Positions 34,299 through 43,833 of a stretch of DNA of 64,000 bases are shown here, one piece after another. Source of the stretch: Nitrospira sp. MA-1 (lineage in GTDB: Bacteria; Nitrospirota; Nitrospiria; Nitrospirales; UBA8639). The DNA is taken from positions 1 through 64,000 of the forward strand of contig JAQJDB010000004.1 in the NCBI GenBank assembly GCA_032139905.1, given 5' to 3'. How positions within the stretch are numbered: position 1 is the stretch's first letter; each line of letters begins with the position of its first letter. The notes below the pieces were generated by a model. The model was given only the letters and a program-made list of their open reading frames with translations, searched no databases and had not been told where the DNA came from. A program made the translations under genes and the position numbers.

Positions 34299-35244
34299 GC
34301 ATTAGGAAGGCCCTGCATCACCTCGAAATTTTCCAGTTTGTGTCTTTTGTCCAGTCTTAGGTGGAGAACTAATGTAAACCGGTATAATTATAGTTTTATC
34401 ATGGCTTGTAGTGGCAATCGGTTTCAACCGGTTTCACAATATAACTGTTGATCTCTACCTGATTCCAGGCTTACCTATCGCATTTGTCTGGTAAGAGGTT
34501 TCCACGATGGTTTGAATCATTTTGAGTTTCAAATCAGACTGTGCTTTTGGACCCGTTTCCCGTTTGTCGGTACCTGGGGATATTCAGATCGAGAAGAATC
34601 GTACCTGGTGGAGGATCTTCGGTATTAATCTGCCTGATTATTTGGACAAATAGGGCCAGAACTTATTCCCATTTTCGCCATGTATGACGGAGTCCTGGTT
34701 CTTGAAAGCTGCGAATGGTGTCTTCTGCATGGTCCTGGCTGGCTTTTACCCGAAGTATGGATTGGCTCTGAGCAGAAAGGTTAGTCATTCGTGGTCCGAT
34801 TAGCCAGACCTCTTGAACTCTTACGACGGCACAGGATGGCATCAAAATCTACATGGATGAAGGCTAAATCCGTATGGCCAACTCCTAAATCTTACCTTAG
34901 CGATTCGGTCAGTCTTCTCATCCGTGGGATCTAATATATTGTCGTATGGGACTGCCCCTTGCTTTCTTCGTGGCGCCGGGCTCAACGGTGGGCGATCCGG
35001 ATCTTCTTTGCCGATCCGCATAGCTCAGGGCCACGCGGGACCAATGAAAATACCCATGGCCCGCGGCGGCAGTATTGATCCAGCACGAATTTGTTCAACT
35101 GTACGCAGTGCGAACTCAATCCCATTGCGTAGCGTTTGAACACCAGTTTCAGAAAATGTCTGAATTGGGCAATGCTCCAGGAACTGTTCACAACTGCGGT
35201 ATCAGTCACCCGTGGCACTTGTAGGAGCTTAAAGCAGCCCCTAA
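34299..35244. other. Long intergenic region with decayed coding traces
   Basis: Nearly 950 bases without an intact gene. A receiver-domain-like trace lies at 34470-34640 (minus). A minus-strand frame at 34663-34845 (RVQEVWLIGPRMTNLSAQSQ, SILRVKASQDHAEDTIRS) and frames at 34.92-35.22 kb have no recognised relatives. TATAAT occurs at 34383-34388 but without a matching -35 box. Confidence 0.45.
34470..34640 (-). pseudogene. Possible response-regulator receiver remnant
   Basis: On the minus strand one frame gives IRQINTEDPPPGTILLDLNI with PR following, closely like the phospho-Asp strand of CheY-type receivers (typically RPDLILLDLNLPRKDG). A shifted frame further on gives LKLKMIQTIVETSYQTNAI, which may be the following helix and strand. 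No intact frame links the pieces. Probably a decayed single-domain regulator. Confidence 0.35.
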
Positions 35245-36924
35245 TTACATATGCACCATGTGCTGGGCGCTTTCATTGGCGGGGAGTGGCGGGGCGATCC
35301 AAAATCCTTGCATTGCATCGCATCCATGTTCTTCCAGGAAATCCGCTTGTTCTTGCCTTTCTACTCCTTCGGCGATGACTTGTAGTCCTAGGGCTTTGGC
35401 CAAGGAAATGACCGCCATAACGATCGCGGCATCGTTGGTACTGTACGGGAGATTTTGGATAAGACTTTGATCGAGTTTGATGCCATCAACGGGAAATGAC
35501 TTCAGATATCGAAGAGAAGCATAGCCCGCTCCAAAATCATCAATGTACAGATGGACGCCCATCGCTCTGATTTCGCGAAGGGTCTGGATGGTTTCTTCCG
35601 TTTCATGAATCAGAAACGTCTCGGTCAGTTCCAGTTTGAGATTTTCCGGATCCAGATGCGAATGCTTGAGGATGTCTTGTATGAGTTCAGGGAGATGCCC
35701 CTGATGGATTTGCCTGGCTGAGAGGTTTACGGCGACATGAGGAGCAGGAAATCCCTGCTTTTCCCAATATTTGGCTTGTTTGCTGGCTGAACGTAAAACC
35801 CATTCCCCTATAGGAATGATCATGCCATTTTCTTCGGCTTGGGGAATGAAGTGATTCGGACCAATGAGTCCTTGGTAGGGGTGATGCCAACGCAGCAAAG
35901 CTTCCATGCCAATGACTTGCTTGGTGCAAATATTCATTTGTGGTTGGTAATGGAGGAGAAATTCTTCTTTTGCCAACGCCCGACTGAGCTCCATCTCCAG
36001 TGTGGAGCCATCAAGACCAGCTGTTTTCATGCCGGCGGTGTAAAACTGATAGGTATTGCCGCCTTGCGCTTTGGCTCGATACATCGCGGCATCGGCATGA
36101 GATAAAAGTTCCTGGGGGTTGGCGCTATCCCAGGGATAGATGGTGATCCCGAGGCTTCCGGTCACACGCAGTTGGTGCTGCTTGATAATCACGGGCTGGG
36201 CCAGGAGGTGAAGAATGCGATGTGCAACAGCGGCCACGTCCTCAATCGACACGATTTGTTCCAAAAGGACTGCAAATTCATCTCCTCCCAATCGGACACC
36301 CGTATCAATTTCTCTAATACATTTTTTGATTCGTGCGGCCACAGTTTTGAGTAACGAATCCCCGTATTCATGGCCGAGGGTATCGTTAATATCTTTGAAA
36401 TGATCCAGGTCCAAAAACATTAGAGCGATTGCCGTGTCGTTCCGATGGCAGCGGGCCACGGCACAATTTAATCGTTCATAAAAAAGGCCTCTGTTTGCAA
36501 GCCCTGTCAGGTGGTCGTAATGAGCCAATTGGGTAATGCGTTGTGTGGCCTTCTGGCGTTCCATGGCGTACCGAATGGCCCGGCACAGAGTCGAGCTGCT
36601 GGTCTGGCCTTTGATTAAATAGTCCTGGGCTCCACTTTTTACGGCTTGAATCGCCTGGGCTTCTTCCTCAACTCCGCTCAAAATCAGAATCGGGATATCG
36701 GGGCAAAACTGCATGAATTGCAGAATGGATTCAAATGATTTCCCGTCTGGGAGATGCGAGTCCAGAATAATGGCTTGGAATTTGTTTTGTTGAATGAGGT
36801 CGAGAGCATCACTGAGAGAAAGGCTATTCTCCAAAGTAAATTGGTTTTGGAGGCCTTCTTTCAGCATGTTTCTAATAACCAACGCTTCTTTAAGGTCATC
36901 TTCAACCAACAAAAGTGAAATCAT
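35245..36924 (-). CDS. Receiver-GGDEF-EAL cyclic-di-GMP protein
   Basis: 559 residues. Residues 1-120 form a receiver with D55 in AIILDSHLPDG. The GGDEF domain (about 132-300) keeps RLGGDEFAVLL, the diguanylate cyclase active site, and has FLDLDHFKDINDTLGHEYGD. The EAL domain (about 310-555) keeps GMEALLRWHHP, LELTETFLI, YIDDFGAGYASL and VIAEGVERQEQ, which would allow phosphodiesterase activity. Both active sites look intact, so which dominates is unknown. Cytoplasmic; the phosphodonor may be the hybrid kinase encoded just downstream on the same strand. Confidence 0.92.
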   Translation of the reverse strand: MISLLLVEDDLKEALVIRNMLKEGLQNQFTLENSLSLSDALDLIQQNKFQAIILDSHLPDGKSFESILQFMQFCPDIPILILSGVEEEAQAIQAVKSGAQDYLIKGQTSSSTLCRAIRYAMERQKATQRITQLAHYDHLTGLANRGLFYERLNCAVARCHRNDTAIALMFLDLDHFKDINDTLGHEYGDSLLKTVAARIKKCIREIDTGVRLGGDEFAVLLEQIVSIEDVAAVAHRILHLLAQPVIIKQHQLRVTGSLGITIYPWDSANPQELLSHADAAMYRAKAQGGNTYQFYTAGMKTAGLDGSTLEMELSRALAKEEFLLHYQPQMNICTKQVIGMEALLRWHHPYQGLIGPNHFIPQAEENGMIIPIGEWVLRSASKQAKYWEKQGFPAPHVAVNLSARQIHQGHLPELIQDILKHSHLDPENLKLELTETFLIHETEETIQTLREIRAMGVHLYIDDFGAGYASLRYLKSFPVDGIKLDQSLIQNLPYSTNDAAIVMAVISLAKALGLQVIAEGVERQEQADFLEEHGCDAMQGFWIAPPLPANESAQHMVHM

Positions 36925-37528
36925 GGTTGCTGCTTTCTTCCTGTTTAAGCTCGTTCCTAAGTCCAGGAACTATTTAGGTTCGAGAAGGCGGTCATAGGTT
37001 ATCTTGTCGGATGTAGCAGTGTTTTCTTGATAGTTTTTGTAGATTTTGTCTTTTTGAGGAGAAGATCACAAAATAAATTTCAGGATCTTAATGCTAAAAT
37101 TTTAAATAAAAACAAGCGGGTAATTGGTTTAATAGGTCAAATGAAGGCGACGGATTTTCAGAGAAATGATACGTGCTTTGTTGTAGGTGACTTTGGTTGA
37201 TTCTTAGGAAATTTATCTTTACTTTTCAGACAAAATTTTTATATAGTGTTATCAAATTGCGCCTTGTATTTTTACCTTCGCTTTTTGTAAACAATAGGTC
37301 TTTTTCCTGGTTTCGCCCAAAACTCGGTATGACGTACTTAATACAGATTGGAGGGCGATTTATCTTTAAATCTGTATGAGAGATTGCTCACTTCTCTGGA
37401 AGTAAGATTCTTTTTTGGAAGAACGGTGAGGAAGGACTGATTGGTTTCTTGTGCTGCGAGGGCCCGTTGGCTCAATACGAAAAGTGGTATGATTGGGTTG
37501 AGCTATTAATTTTTAAGGAGCTATGTTA
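36925..37528. other. AT-rich divergent promoter region of rpoD
   Basis: 600 bases between the divergent c-di-GMP gene and rpoD, visibly AT-rich. TTGGCT (37467-37472) and TATGAT (37488-37493), 15 bases apart, could be an rpoD promoter, but the spacer is short. No ORF of note and no repeat were seen. Confidence 0.35.
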
Positions 37529-39352
37529 ATGGGGAAGACAGCGTCATTGCCGGAGGTGATTCAGCGTTTAATTGAGATTGGTAAGCCCAAAGGGCATGTG
37601 ACCATAAAAGACTTGACGAGTATTCTTCCTGCCGACCAGATCACTTCTGATCAATTACATACCATTTTAAGCGAGTTGCACGAAGTCAATCTCCAGGTAA
37701 TCGATCCTTCAAAGCGGACGGCCTTGCAGTTGGCGGCGTTAAAAAAGAATGCGGGGCAAGAGGAATCAGATGATTCAGAGGAGGAAACGGATTCTTCCCT
37801 GGATATTGATTTGACGCCAGGTGAACCTACCCGCATCGATGATCCGGTCCGGTTGTATCTAAAAGAAATGGGACGGGTGCCTTTGCTCACCCGTGAAGGC
37901 GAAATTGAGCTGGCAAAACACATTGAGGAAGGCAAACGTGAGTTAGCATGTGCTGTCTATGGCATGCCGTTGAATATCAATTACCTAGAATCTCTCCACG
38001 ACCAACTGAAGCTGGAGGAGATTCGTGTTCGAGATATCGTGCTCCTGCAGGAAACCTTAGAGGAAGAGGAAGTTGAAGAGGAGGCCATTGCCAGCGAACA
38101 GGAGGATGAAGAGCTCCGATTACGAACGTTAGAGAGTCTGGCAACGGTTCGAAAGCTTGGGCGTGGGTTGCTTTCACTTTACATTCAAAATCGAGATGGG
38201 CAAACGACTAAAAATTCGAAGGCGCAACTTGAGAAGCGCCGGATTGGTCTGGCTGACCAATTTGTGGATCAAATCGAGGCACTTAATCTGCATCAGCGTG
38301 TTAAAGACCAAATGTTAAGGCGTGTCAAAGATGTTGGGCAGGAAATTCGATCGGTTGAAATGATGACTGCCCGTCATACGAAAAGGCTTGGGCTTGCAGG
38401 GCAGGATGGTATGCAGGTGATTGGGAAAAAACCCCGCGCGACCACAAAAGGGAGTTCGCATAGGCGAAAACAGCAATTAACTCCGGAAGAAATCGAAAAG
38501 TTAAAACAAGAAGTGGAAGCAGGGAAAGGCACCCTCTTGCGGATCCAAGACGAGGTGCTGGGTATGCCGATGGAAGAATTTACGGCTGCCCTGACTATTC
38601 TGGAGACCGCCGAGGAAAAGGTGAAACGAGGGAAGGCCCAATTGATCGAGGCCAATTTGCGATTGGTCGTCAGTATTGCACGAAAATATACAAATCGGGG
38701 ATTGCAGTTTATCGATTTGATCCAAGAAGGCAATATTGGATTAATGCGTGCTGTTGATAAGTTTGAGTATCAGCGTGGCTATAAATTTAGCACCTATGCA
38801 ACGTGGTGGATTCGACAGGGTGTGACGCGTGCCATAGCCGATCAGGCCCGTACCATTCGTATTCCGGTGCATATGATTGAGGCCAATACAAAACTAGCCC
38901 GGACGGCAAGGCAGTTGGTGCAACAATTAGGGCGTGAGCCTACCCCAGAGGAAATTGCCGAACGGATGGGGCTAACTCCTGAAAAGGTCCGCATGATGTT
39001 GGATATTTCTAAGGGGACTATTTCCCTTGAAACGCCAATCGGCGAAAAAGAGGATAGCCAATTAGGGGACCTAATTGAAGATAAAAATGCAGTTTCTCCT
39101 ATGGATGCTGCAAACCGTTATGATCTGCAACGTCAGATTGCTAATGCCTTGGGGGTGTTGACTCCTCGCGAAGAAACTGTGATTCGTAAGCGGTTTGGGA
39201 TCGGTGATAGTACCGATCATACCCTGGAGGAAATTGGTCAGGATTTTGACGTGACTCGTGAGCGCATCCGTCAGATTGAGGCCAAAGCCCTAAAGAAACT
39301 TCGTCACCCAAGTTGCAGCCATAAACTTCGGAGTTTGGTGGACCATCTCTAA
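37529..39352 (+). CDS. rpoD: Primary sigma factor RpoD (sigma-70)
   Basis: About 607 residues. AAGGAG is eight bases before ATG 37529, while the ATG at 37523 is only two bases from it. Region 1.1 at the N-terminus ([20 protein letters not shown]), region 1.2 ([20 protein letters not shown]), an acidic non-conserved segment (about 170-340), region 2 ([40 protein letters not shown]), region 3 ([19 protein letters not shown]) and region 4 ([36 protein letters not shown]). This is the housekeeping sigma of the cell. Followed by a perfect intrinsic terminator. Confidence 0.97.
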   Translation: MGKTASLPEVIQRLIEIGKPKGHVTIKDLTSILPADQITSDQLHTILSELHEVNLQVIDPSKRTALQLAALKKNAGQEESDDSEEETDSSLDIDLTPGEPTRIDDPVRLYLKEMGRVPLLTREGEIELAKHIEEGKRELACAVYGMPLNINYLESLHDQLKLEEIRVRDIVLLQETLEEEEVEEEAIASEQEDEELRLRTLESLATVRKLGRGLLSLYIQNRDGQTTKNSKAQLEKRRIGLADQFVDQIEALNLHQRVKDQMLRRVKDVGQEIRSVEMMTARHTKRLGLAGQDGMQVIGKKPRATTKGSSHRRKQQLTPEEIEKLKQEVEAGKGTLLRIQDEVLGMPMEEFTAALTILETAEEKVKRGKAQLIEANLRLVVSIARKYTNRGLQFIDLIQEGNIGLMRAVDKFEYQRGYKFSTYATWWIRQGVTRAIADQARTIRIPVHMIEANTKLARTARQLVQQLGREPTPEEIAERMGLTPEKVRMMLDISKGTISLETPIGEKEDSQLGDLIEDKNAVSPMDAANRYDLQRQIANALGVLTPREETVIRKRFGIGDSTDHTLEEIGQDFDVTRERIRQIEAKALKKLRHPSCSHKLRSLVDHL

Positions 39353-39378
39353 TCTGAGTCTATAAATGAATCGATAAG

Positions 39379-39411
39379 GCCCCGTCATGTACATGACGGG
39401 GCTTTTTTTTT
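39379..39411 (+). terminator. Intrinsic terminator of rpoD
   Basis: GCCCCGTCATGT followed directly by ACATGACGGGGC is a 24-base perfect palindrome with a run of nine T. Preceded by A-rich sequence. Strong rho-independent terminator 26 bases after the rpoD stop. Confidence 0.95.
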
Positions 39412-39535
39412 GCCATATCCCTAGGGAATTATGTTATGGATACTTGTGATTCTCTCTTTTCATGAATTTCTATTATTCATTCCTTTGACGTTCCCCTTCT
39501 CCGTTCCGGTATGTAGATGGTAAGATTTTTTTAAG

Positions 39536-40210
39536 ATGCGGATTTTAGTGGTGGAAGATGAACCTAAGGTGGCTTCCTTTATCCGGCGAGCGCTGGAGGA
39601 AGAAAGTTATGCCGTCGATGTATGCGCGGATGGGCCGGGAGGGTTGGATTGGGCTCAAGCCGTAAATTATGACTTGATTGTCTTGGATTTAATGTTGCCA
39701 GGATTGCCAGGTCTCGAAGTGCTTAAGCGTGCTCGTGCCGCAGGTGTCAAAGCTCCCGTACTTATTTTAACGGCACGTTCAGAAGTGGACCAACGGGTCA
39801 AGGGGCTGGATGCTGGGGCTGACGATTATTTAACGAAACCCTTTGCGATTGAAGAATTGCTCGCCAGAGCTCGAGCGCTCCTTCGTCGAGCAGGAGGGGC
39901 TCCAACCGGAATTCTTCAAGTAGATGATGTGATACTAAATCCTGTGACTCGAGAGGTGACTCGTGCTGGCCAACGTCTTGAGTTCACGACTAAAGAATAT
40001 GCGCTCTTAGAGTATTTAATGCGAAATGCGGGACGGGTGTTAACGCGGTCCATGATTACGGAACATGTGTGGGATTTGGATTTTGATACGTTTACAAATG
40101 TTATTGATGTGTATATTAGCTACTTGCGAAACAAAATTGATAAAGGACGGGAACGAAGTTTGATTCAAACGGTCAGGGGAAGCGGATATATGATGAGGTC
40201 GGACGGGTGA
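39536..40210 (+). CDS. OmpR-family response regulator
   Basis: 224 residues. Receiver domain 1-118 with acidic D8/D51 (VVEDEPKV; LIVLDLMLPG), T79 (LILTARSEV) and K101 (YLTKPF). C-terminal winged helix 128-222 (LEFTTKEYALLEYLMRNAGR, HVWDLDFDTFTNVIDVYISY, TVRGSGYMM). Resembles CusR/CopR- and QseB-like heavy-metal or envelope-stress regulators, but specificity is not clear. Its stop overlaps the GTG start of the kinase gene by four bases. Confidence 0.92.
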   Translation: MRILVVEDEPKVASFIRRALEEESYAVDVCADGPGGLDWAQAVNYDLIVLDLMLPGLPGLEVLKRARAAGVKAPVLILTARSEVDQRVKGLDAGADDYLTKPFAIEELLARARALLRRAGGAPTGILQVDDVILNPVTREVTRAGQRLEFTTKEYALLEYLMRNAGRVLTRSMITEHVWDLDFDTFTNVIDVYISYLRNKIDKGRERSLIQTVRGSGYMMRSDG

Positions 40211-41625
40211 AAACGACCTCGATTCGAGTTCGATTAACTTTATGGTATGGATCCGCGTTGGCTCTCATTCTGGTTCTTTTTGCCGTGGCATTATATTTGG
40301 TCATGTCCCGCGCACTTCGGGAACAGGTGGATGCCTCGTTGGATGAGGCCGCAGCTGTGGCGATTCGAACCCTCGGAGAACACCGGTTTGGTCCATTCTT
40401 GATTTTTGAAGATTTATCTCAGGACTTTCCTGAAATCGCACTTTTGGATAAGTTTTTTCAAATTTTTGGGCCGGCGGGGCAAGTGACGATTCAGTCCGCT
40501 AATATTCAAAGCCGAGAGATTCCATTGAGTCAGACATCGTTTCGTGCCTCTCTCGATGGAAAATCCACGTTTGAATCCGTTCAATTTGAAAAAGGCGTTC
40601 CACTGCGATTGCTGTCGGTTCCTATTCGTCAAGATGATCAATTAGTGAATATTTTACGCGTTGGGACATCACTTTACCCAACAGAGCGAATGCTGCATCG
40701 GCTCTTAGCCGGGCTCTACATCGCGTCTCCTTTAGCCTTGCTCGTCTCCTTGGTCGGAGGGTGGTTTTTGGCAGGCCGAGCGTTGCGTCCGGTTCATGCC
40801 ATTACGCAAGCGGCCCAACGTATAGCAGCCGGGGATTGGACTCAGCGGATTCAAACTCCTCATTCCAACGATGAAATTGGACAATTAGCCTCGACCTTTA
40901 ATGACATGATTGGACGATTAGAAGTGTCATTCCGGCAAATCCGGCAGTTTAGTGCGGATGCGTCTCACGAACTTCGAACACCCTTAACCATTACAAAAGG
41001 GGAAACTGAGCTGGCGTTACGGCGACCACGGCAAGCAGAAGATTATCAGGCTGTGCTGGAGAGCAATTTGGAGGAAATCGACCGCATGAGCCGGATCGTG
41101 GATGAGCTTTTGTTTTTATCACGAGCGGATCTTGGGGAAATTAAGCTCAAGATGTATCCAGTTCAATTGGATGATTTAGTGCGAGAAATCCAGCAACAGG
41201 CCTTGGTGTTGGGCCAAGAACGCAATATTCACACAGTACTCAAAGCCATTGAGCCCGTCGTTGTCCAGGGAGACGATCTACGTTTGAGGGAATTACTTTT
41301 AAATCTGGTCGATAATGCCGTGAAATATTCTCATCAAGGACAAACCGTGGAACTCTCTTTGCTTGTTGCCGGAAACAAGGGAAAGCTAGTGGTTCGAGAC
41401 CACGGTATTGGTCTTGCCTCTGAGGATCACGGCAGAATTTTTGATCGATTTTACCGGACCGATGAAGCGCGTTCTCATTCGGCAAAAGGAACTGGATTGG
41501 GTTTAGCGATTTGTAAGTGGATTGTGGAAGTTCACCATGGGACTATTGAGGTCCAAAGTGTCGTTCATGGTGGTTCATGCTTTACGGTTTTCCTCCCTTT
41601 GGCTCCGTCTGCTGCGATAGTGTAA
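40207..41625 (+). CDS. Two-component sensor histidine kinase
   Basis: 472 residues, GTG start coupled to the regulator by a four-base overlap. TM1 about 11-32, a periplasmic loop of about 130 residues, TM2 about 168-190, HAMP (192-243, RALRPVHAITQAAQRIAAGD), HisKA with H254 in FSADASHELRTPLT, then N-box LLLNLVDNAVKYS, G1 VRDHGIGLASED, FYRTDE and TGLGLAICKWIVEVHHG. Group typical of CusS-like sensors. Both genes lie between the two sigma-70 genes. Confidence 0.92.
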   Translation: MKTTSIRVRLTLWYGSALALILVLFAVALYLVMSRALREQVDASLDEAAAVAIRTLGEHRFGPFLIFEDLSQDFPEIALLDKFFQIFGPAGQVTIQSANIQSREIPLSQTSFRASLDGKSTFESVQFEKGVPLRLLSVPIRQDDQLVNILRVGTSLYPTERMLHRLLAGLYIASPLALLVSLVGGWFLAGRALRPVHAITQAAQRIAAGDWTQRIQTPHSNDEIGQLASTFNDMIGRLEVSFRQIRQFSADASHELRTPLTITKGETELALRRPRQAEDYQAVLESNLEEIDRMSRIVDELLFLSRADLGEIKLKMYPVQLDDLVREIQQQALVLGQERNIHTVLKAIEPVVVQGDDLRLRELLLNLVDNAVKYSHQGQTVELSLLVAGNKGKLVVRDHGIGLASEDHGRIFDRFYRTDEARSHSAKGTGLGLAICKWIVEVHHGTIEVQSVVHGGSCFTVFLPLAPSAAIV

Positions 41626-41812
41626 GACACAGACTTCCCGCACTATTAAAATTTTTTAATTTTCCCCTAATTTATCTTTCATCTCCTGGTGGTACACATA
41701 TACCTGTACTGACCAAATATAAAAGGAGCCTCTACAGGCCAGGTCTACAGAGGTAAATTTGTATTGGTCAAGGTTTGTTGCCTTAACCCTGAAATGTCCA
41801 GAGGGGGAACTC

Positions 41813-43057
41813 ATGATTACAATTCAAAGGGGTTCACAATTCAGCGAAACGCAGGAAAGTCACGCACTGTCCTTGGTTAGGAGCCGATCTAAGAAACGGG
41901 CTCAATCAAGTTATCGAAATTCGCAGGCGGATTTGGATATGGATAAAGAGGAGAGCTCCAAATCCATTGCTGAGCCTGGATCCGTAAATTTAGAGTCCAT
42001 GTACTTTCGTGGGTTTCGCTCACGCCCACTTTTGAATGCCAGGGAGGAGTTAGCGCTGGCTACCAGACTATATCAGGGTACGGCCCACCTTCGTTCATTG
42101 TTACAGGAGGCCTTTGAGCTTACCAAGGGACTGAATCAAGGTTCGGAGGTAAAGTTGTTTCAGGATGAATTGACAAAATTCTCAGAGCTAAATGGATATT
42201 CAGCTCCGGTAGTGGAAGCCATCGTAGAGTGTTTAGGCAACATTGAGACATTCTCGGCGATGAATGGCAAGGCAGGCCAAAAGCTTAGTCTGCGGTTTTC
42301 GGAAATTAGTCTTTCGATTGGTGAAGTTCGGGTGGATATTGAAGAACCAAAAGATGCCTTGGTGCAGCGCAATCTTCGTCTGGTAGTGGATGTCGCTAAG
42401 CGTTATTTAGGGCGAGGGATGAACTTTCTTGACCTTGTGCAAGAAGGGAATATTGGGCTGATGAAAGCGGCAGAACGATTTGATTACACCCGTGGGTTTA
42501 AATTCAGTACCTATGCGACGTGGTGGATTCGCCAGGGCATTTCGCGAGCGGTTGCCGATCAAAGCCGGACGATTCGTGTGCCGGTGCATACGAATGAGGC
42601 ATCCACCAAAATTGCCAAGACTGCTCAGCGTCTTGCGCAGCAATTTGATAGAGAGCCCACATTTGAAGAAATTGGCCAACGCCTGGAGATGACCGGCGAT
42701 CGGGTGAAAGAAACGATTGAAGCGTTTCAGGAGCCGATATCCCTAGATGCTCCTTCTGTGGATGGAGAGACGGAATTAGGAGAATTAATTCCTGACCTGG
42801 CCTGCCAGTCTCCTGACGAAGAAGTGTCCCGTAAATCAAATGCACAGTGGCTGAATCAAATTTTTCAGGTTTTGACTGACCGGGAGCAACAAGTCATTCG
42901 TTTACGCTTTGGTATTGGAGTGGATGAAGCTTGGACTCTGGAGCAGGTCGGGCGGTCCATGTCCGTAACTCGTGAGCGGATTCGTCAAATCGAGGTTGTG
43001 GCATTGAAAAAGCTCAAGGAGTCCCATGTCAAGGCCATGTTGGCTGAAATTCAGTGA
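41813..43057 (+). CDS. Second sigma-70-family factor (group 2, RpoD/RpoS-like)
   Basis: About 414 residues from ATG 41813; GGGGGAA six bases upstream favours it over the upstream TTG 41759. No region 1.1. Region 1.2 is degenerate (MYFRGFRSRPLLNAREELAL in place of the usual DxVxxYLxExGxxPLL), then region 2 ([40 protein letters not shown]), region 3 (RTIRVPVHTNEASTKIAKTA) and region 4 ([37 protein letters not shown]). An alternative sigma for a general-stress or stationary-type programme is likely. Core promoter recognition residues in 2.4 and 4.2 look housekeeping-like. Confidence 0.92.
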   Translation: MITIQRGSQFSETQESHALSLVRSRSKKRAQSSYRNSQADLDMDKEESSKSIAEPGSVNLESMYFRGFRSRPLLNAREELALATRLYQGTAHLRSLLQEAFELTKGLNQGSEVKLFQDELTKFSELNGYSAPVVEAIVECLGNIETFSAMNGKAGQKLSLRFSEISLSIGEVRVDIEEPKDALVQRNLRLVVDVAKRYLGRGMNFLDLVQEGNIGLMKAAERFDYTRGFKFSTYATWWIRQGISRAVADQSRTIRVPVHTNEASTKIAKTAQRLAQQFDREPTFEEIGQRLEMTGDRVKETIEAFQEPISLDAPSVDGETELGELIPDLACQSPDEEVSRKSNAQWLNQIFQVLTDREQQVIRLRFGIGVDEAWTLEQVGRSMSVTRERIRQIEVVALKKLKESHVKAMLAEIQ

Positions 43058-43147
43058 CCTGTTTCGGTCGCGAAACTTTAATTGTACAGGATAAAATCCA
43101 TGACATCAGATTGACATAGGTACCAAAAAAGTGGTGAATTCAGAAGG

Positions 43148-43179
43148 GCAGGAATCTTATGGTTCCTGCTTTTCTTTTT
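43148..43179 (+). terminator. Intrinsic terminator after the second sigma gene
   Basis: Stem GCAGGAA (43148-43154) / TTCCTGC (43163-43169), loop of eight bases, then TTTTCTTTTT. About 90 bases after the sigma stop codon. Confidence 0.8.
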
Positions 43180-43369
43180 GTGAGTGCGGTCATTCTCCTT
43201 ATTAATCCGCCAGGATGGTTAAAGGATGGCATCATTCCGTGGGGAATTAATCAGGGCAAGGAAGATGGAAGCCGTCTAGTTTAGCGTGAGGTCTCAGGTT
43301 GGTGAGTGGGAAATGATTTCTAACGTGAGCACAAAAAAAGACCAGACCCGATTTTGAACGGATAACAGT

Positions 43370-43801
43370 ATGCCAATTGAGATCACTCCCCATCTTTCTA
43401 TTCCTGATTCTGACGTGCGATTTTCAGCTGCTCGAAGCGCAGGTCCTGGTGGACAACATGTTAATAAGGTGAATAGTCGCGTCATTTTAGAGTTTGACGT
43501 CAACCATACGTCCGTTCTTAGTGGCTATCAAAAACGACGAATTGCCGAAATGGTTGGGCAACGCATGAACCAAGAAGGGGTTCTGAGGCTGCAGGCTCAA
43601 CGACATCGCACCCAATCGGCTAATCGCGCTGATTTATTGGAGAAGTTTGTGAAATTACTGCAGGATGCCCTGCGCCCTGTAAAGGCCCGGGTTCCAACCC
43701 GAGTGCCGCATCGAGTGCGTGAGAAGCGTTTGGAAGAGAAGAAACTGCGAACTCGCGCGAAGCGGGTGCGACAAAACCCAAAAAATATAGATGAAACGTA
43801 A
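43370..43801 (+). CDS. arfB: Alternative ribosome-rescue factor ArfB (ICT1/YaeJ family)
   Basis: 143 residues. GPGGQHVNKVNSRV carries the GGQ motif at 27-29 that hydrolyses peptidyl-tRNA, within a release-factor domain 3 fold (FSAARSAGPGGQ; LRLQAQRHRTQSANR). The C-terminus is long and very basic (VREKRLEEKKLRTRAKRVRQ), the tail that enters the empty mRNA channel of stalled ribosomes. It lacks domains 2 and 4 of normal release factors, as expected. Stands 33 bases upstream of the peptidase gene on the same strand. Confidence 0.9.
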   Translation: MPIEITPHLSIPDSDVRFSAARSAGPGGQHVNKVNSRVILEFDVNHTSVLSGYQKRRIAEMVGQRMNQEGVLRLQAQRHRTQSANRADLLEKFVKLLQDALRPVKARVPTRVPHRVREKRLEEKKLRTRAKRVRQNPKNIDET

Positions 43802-43833
43802 CGATCTGCAATGTTTGACGACAAGGGAATTTC

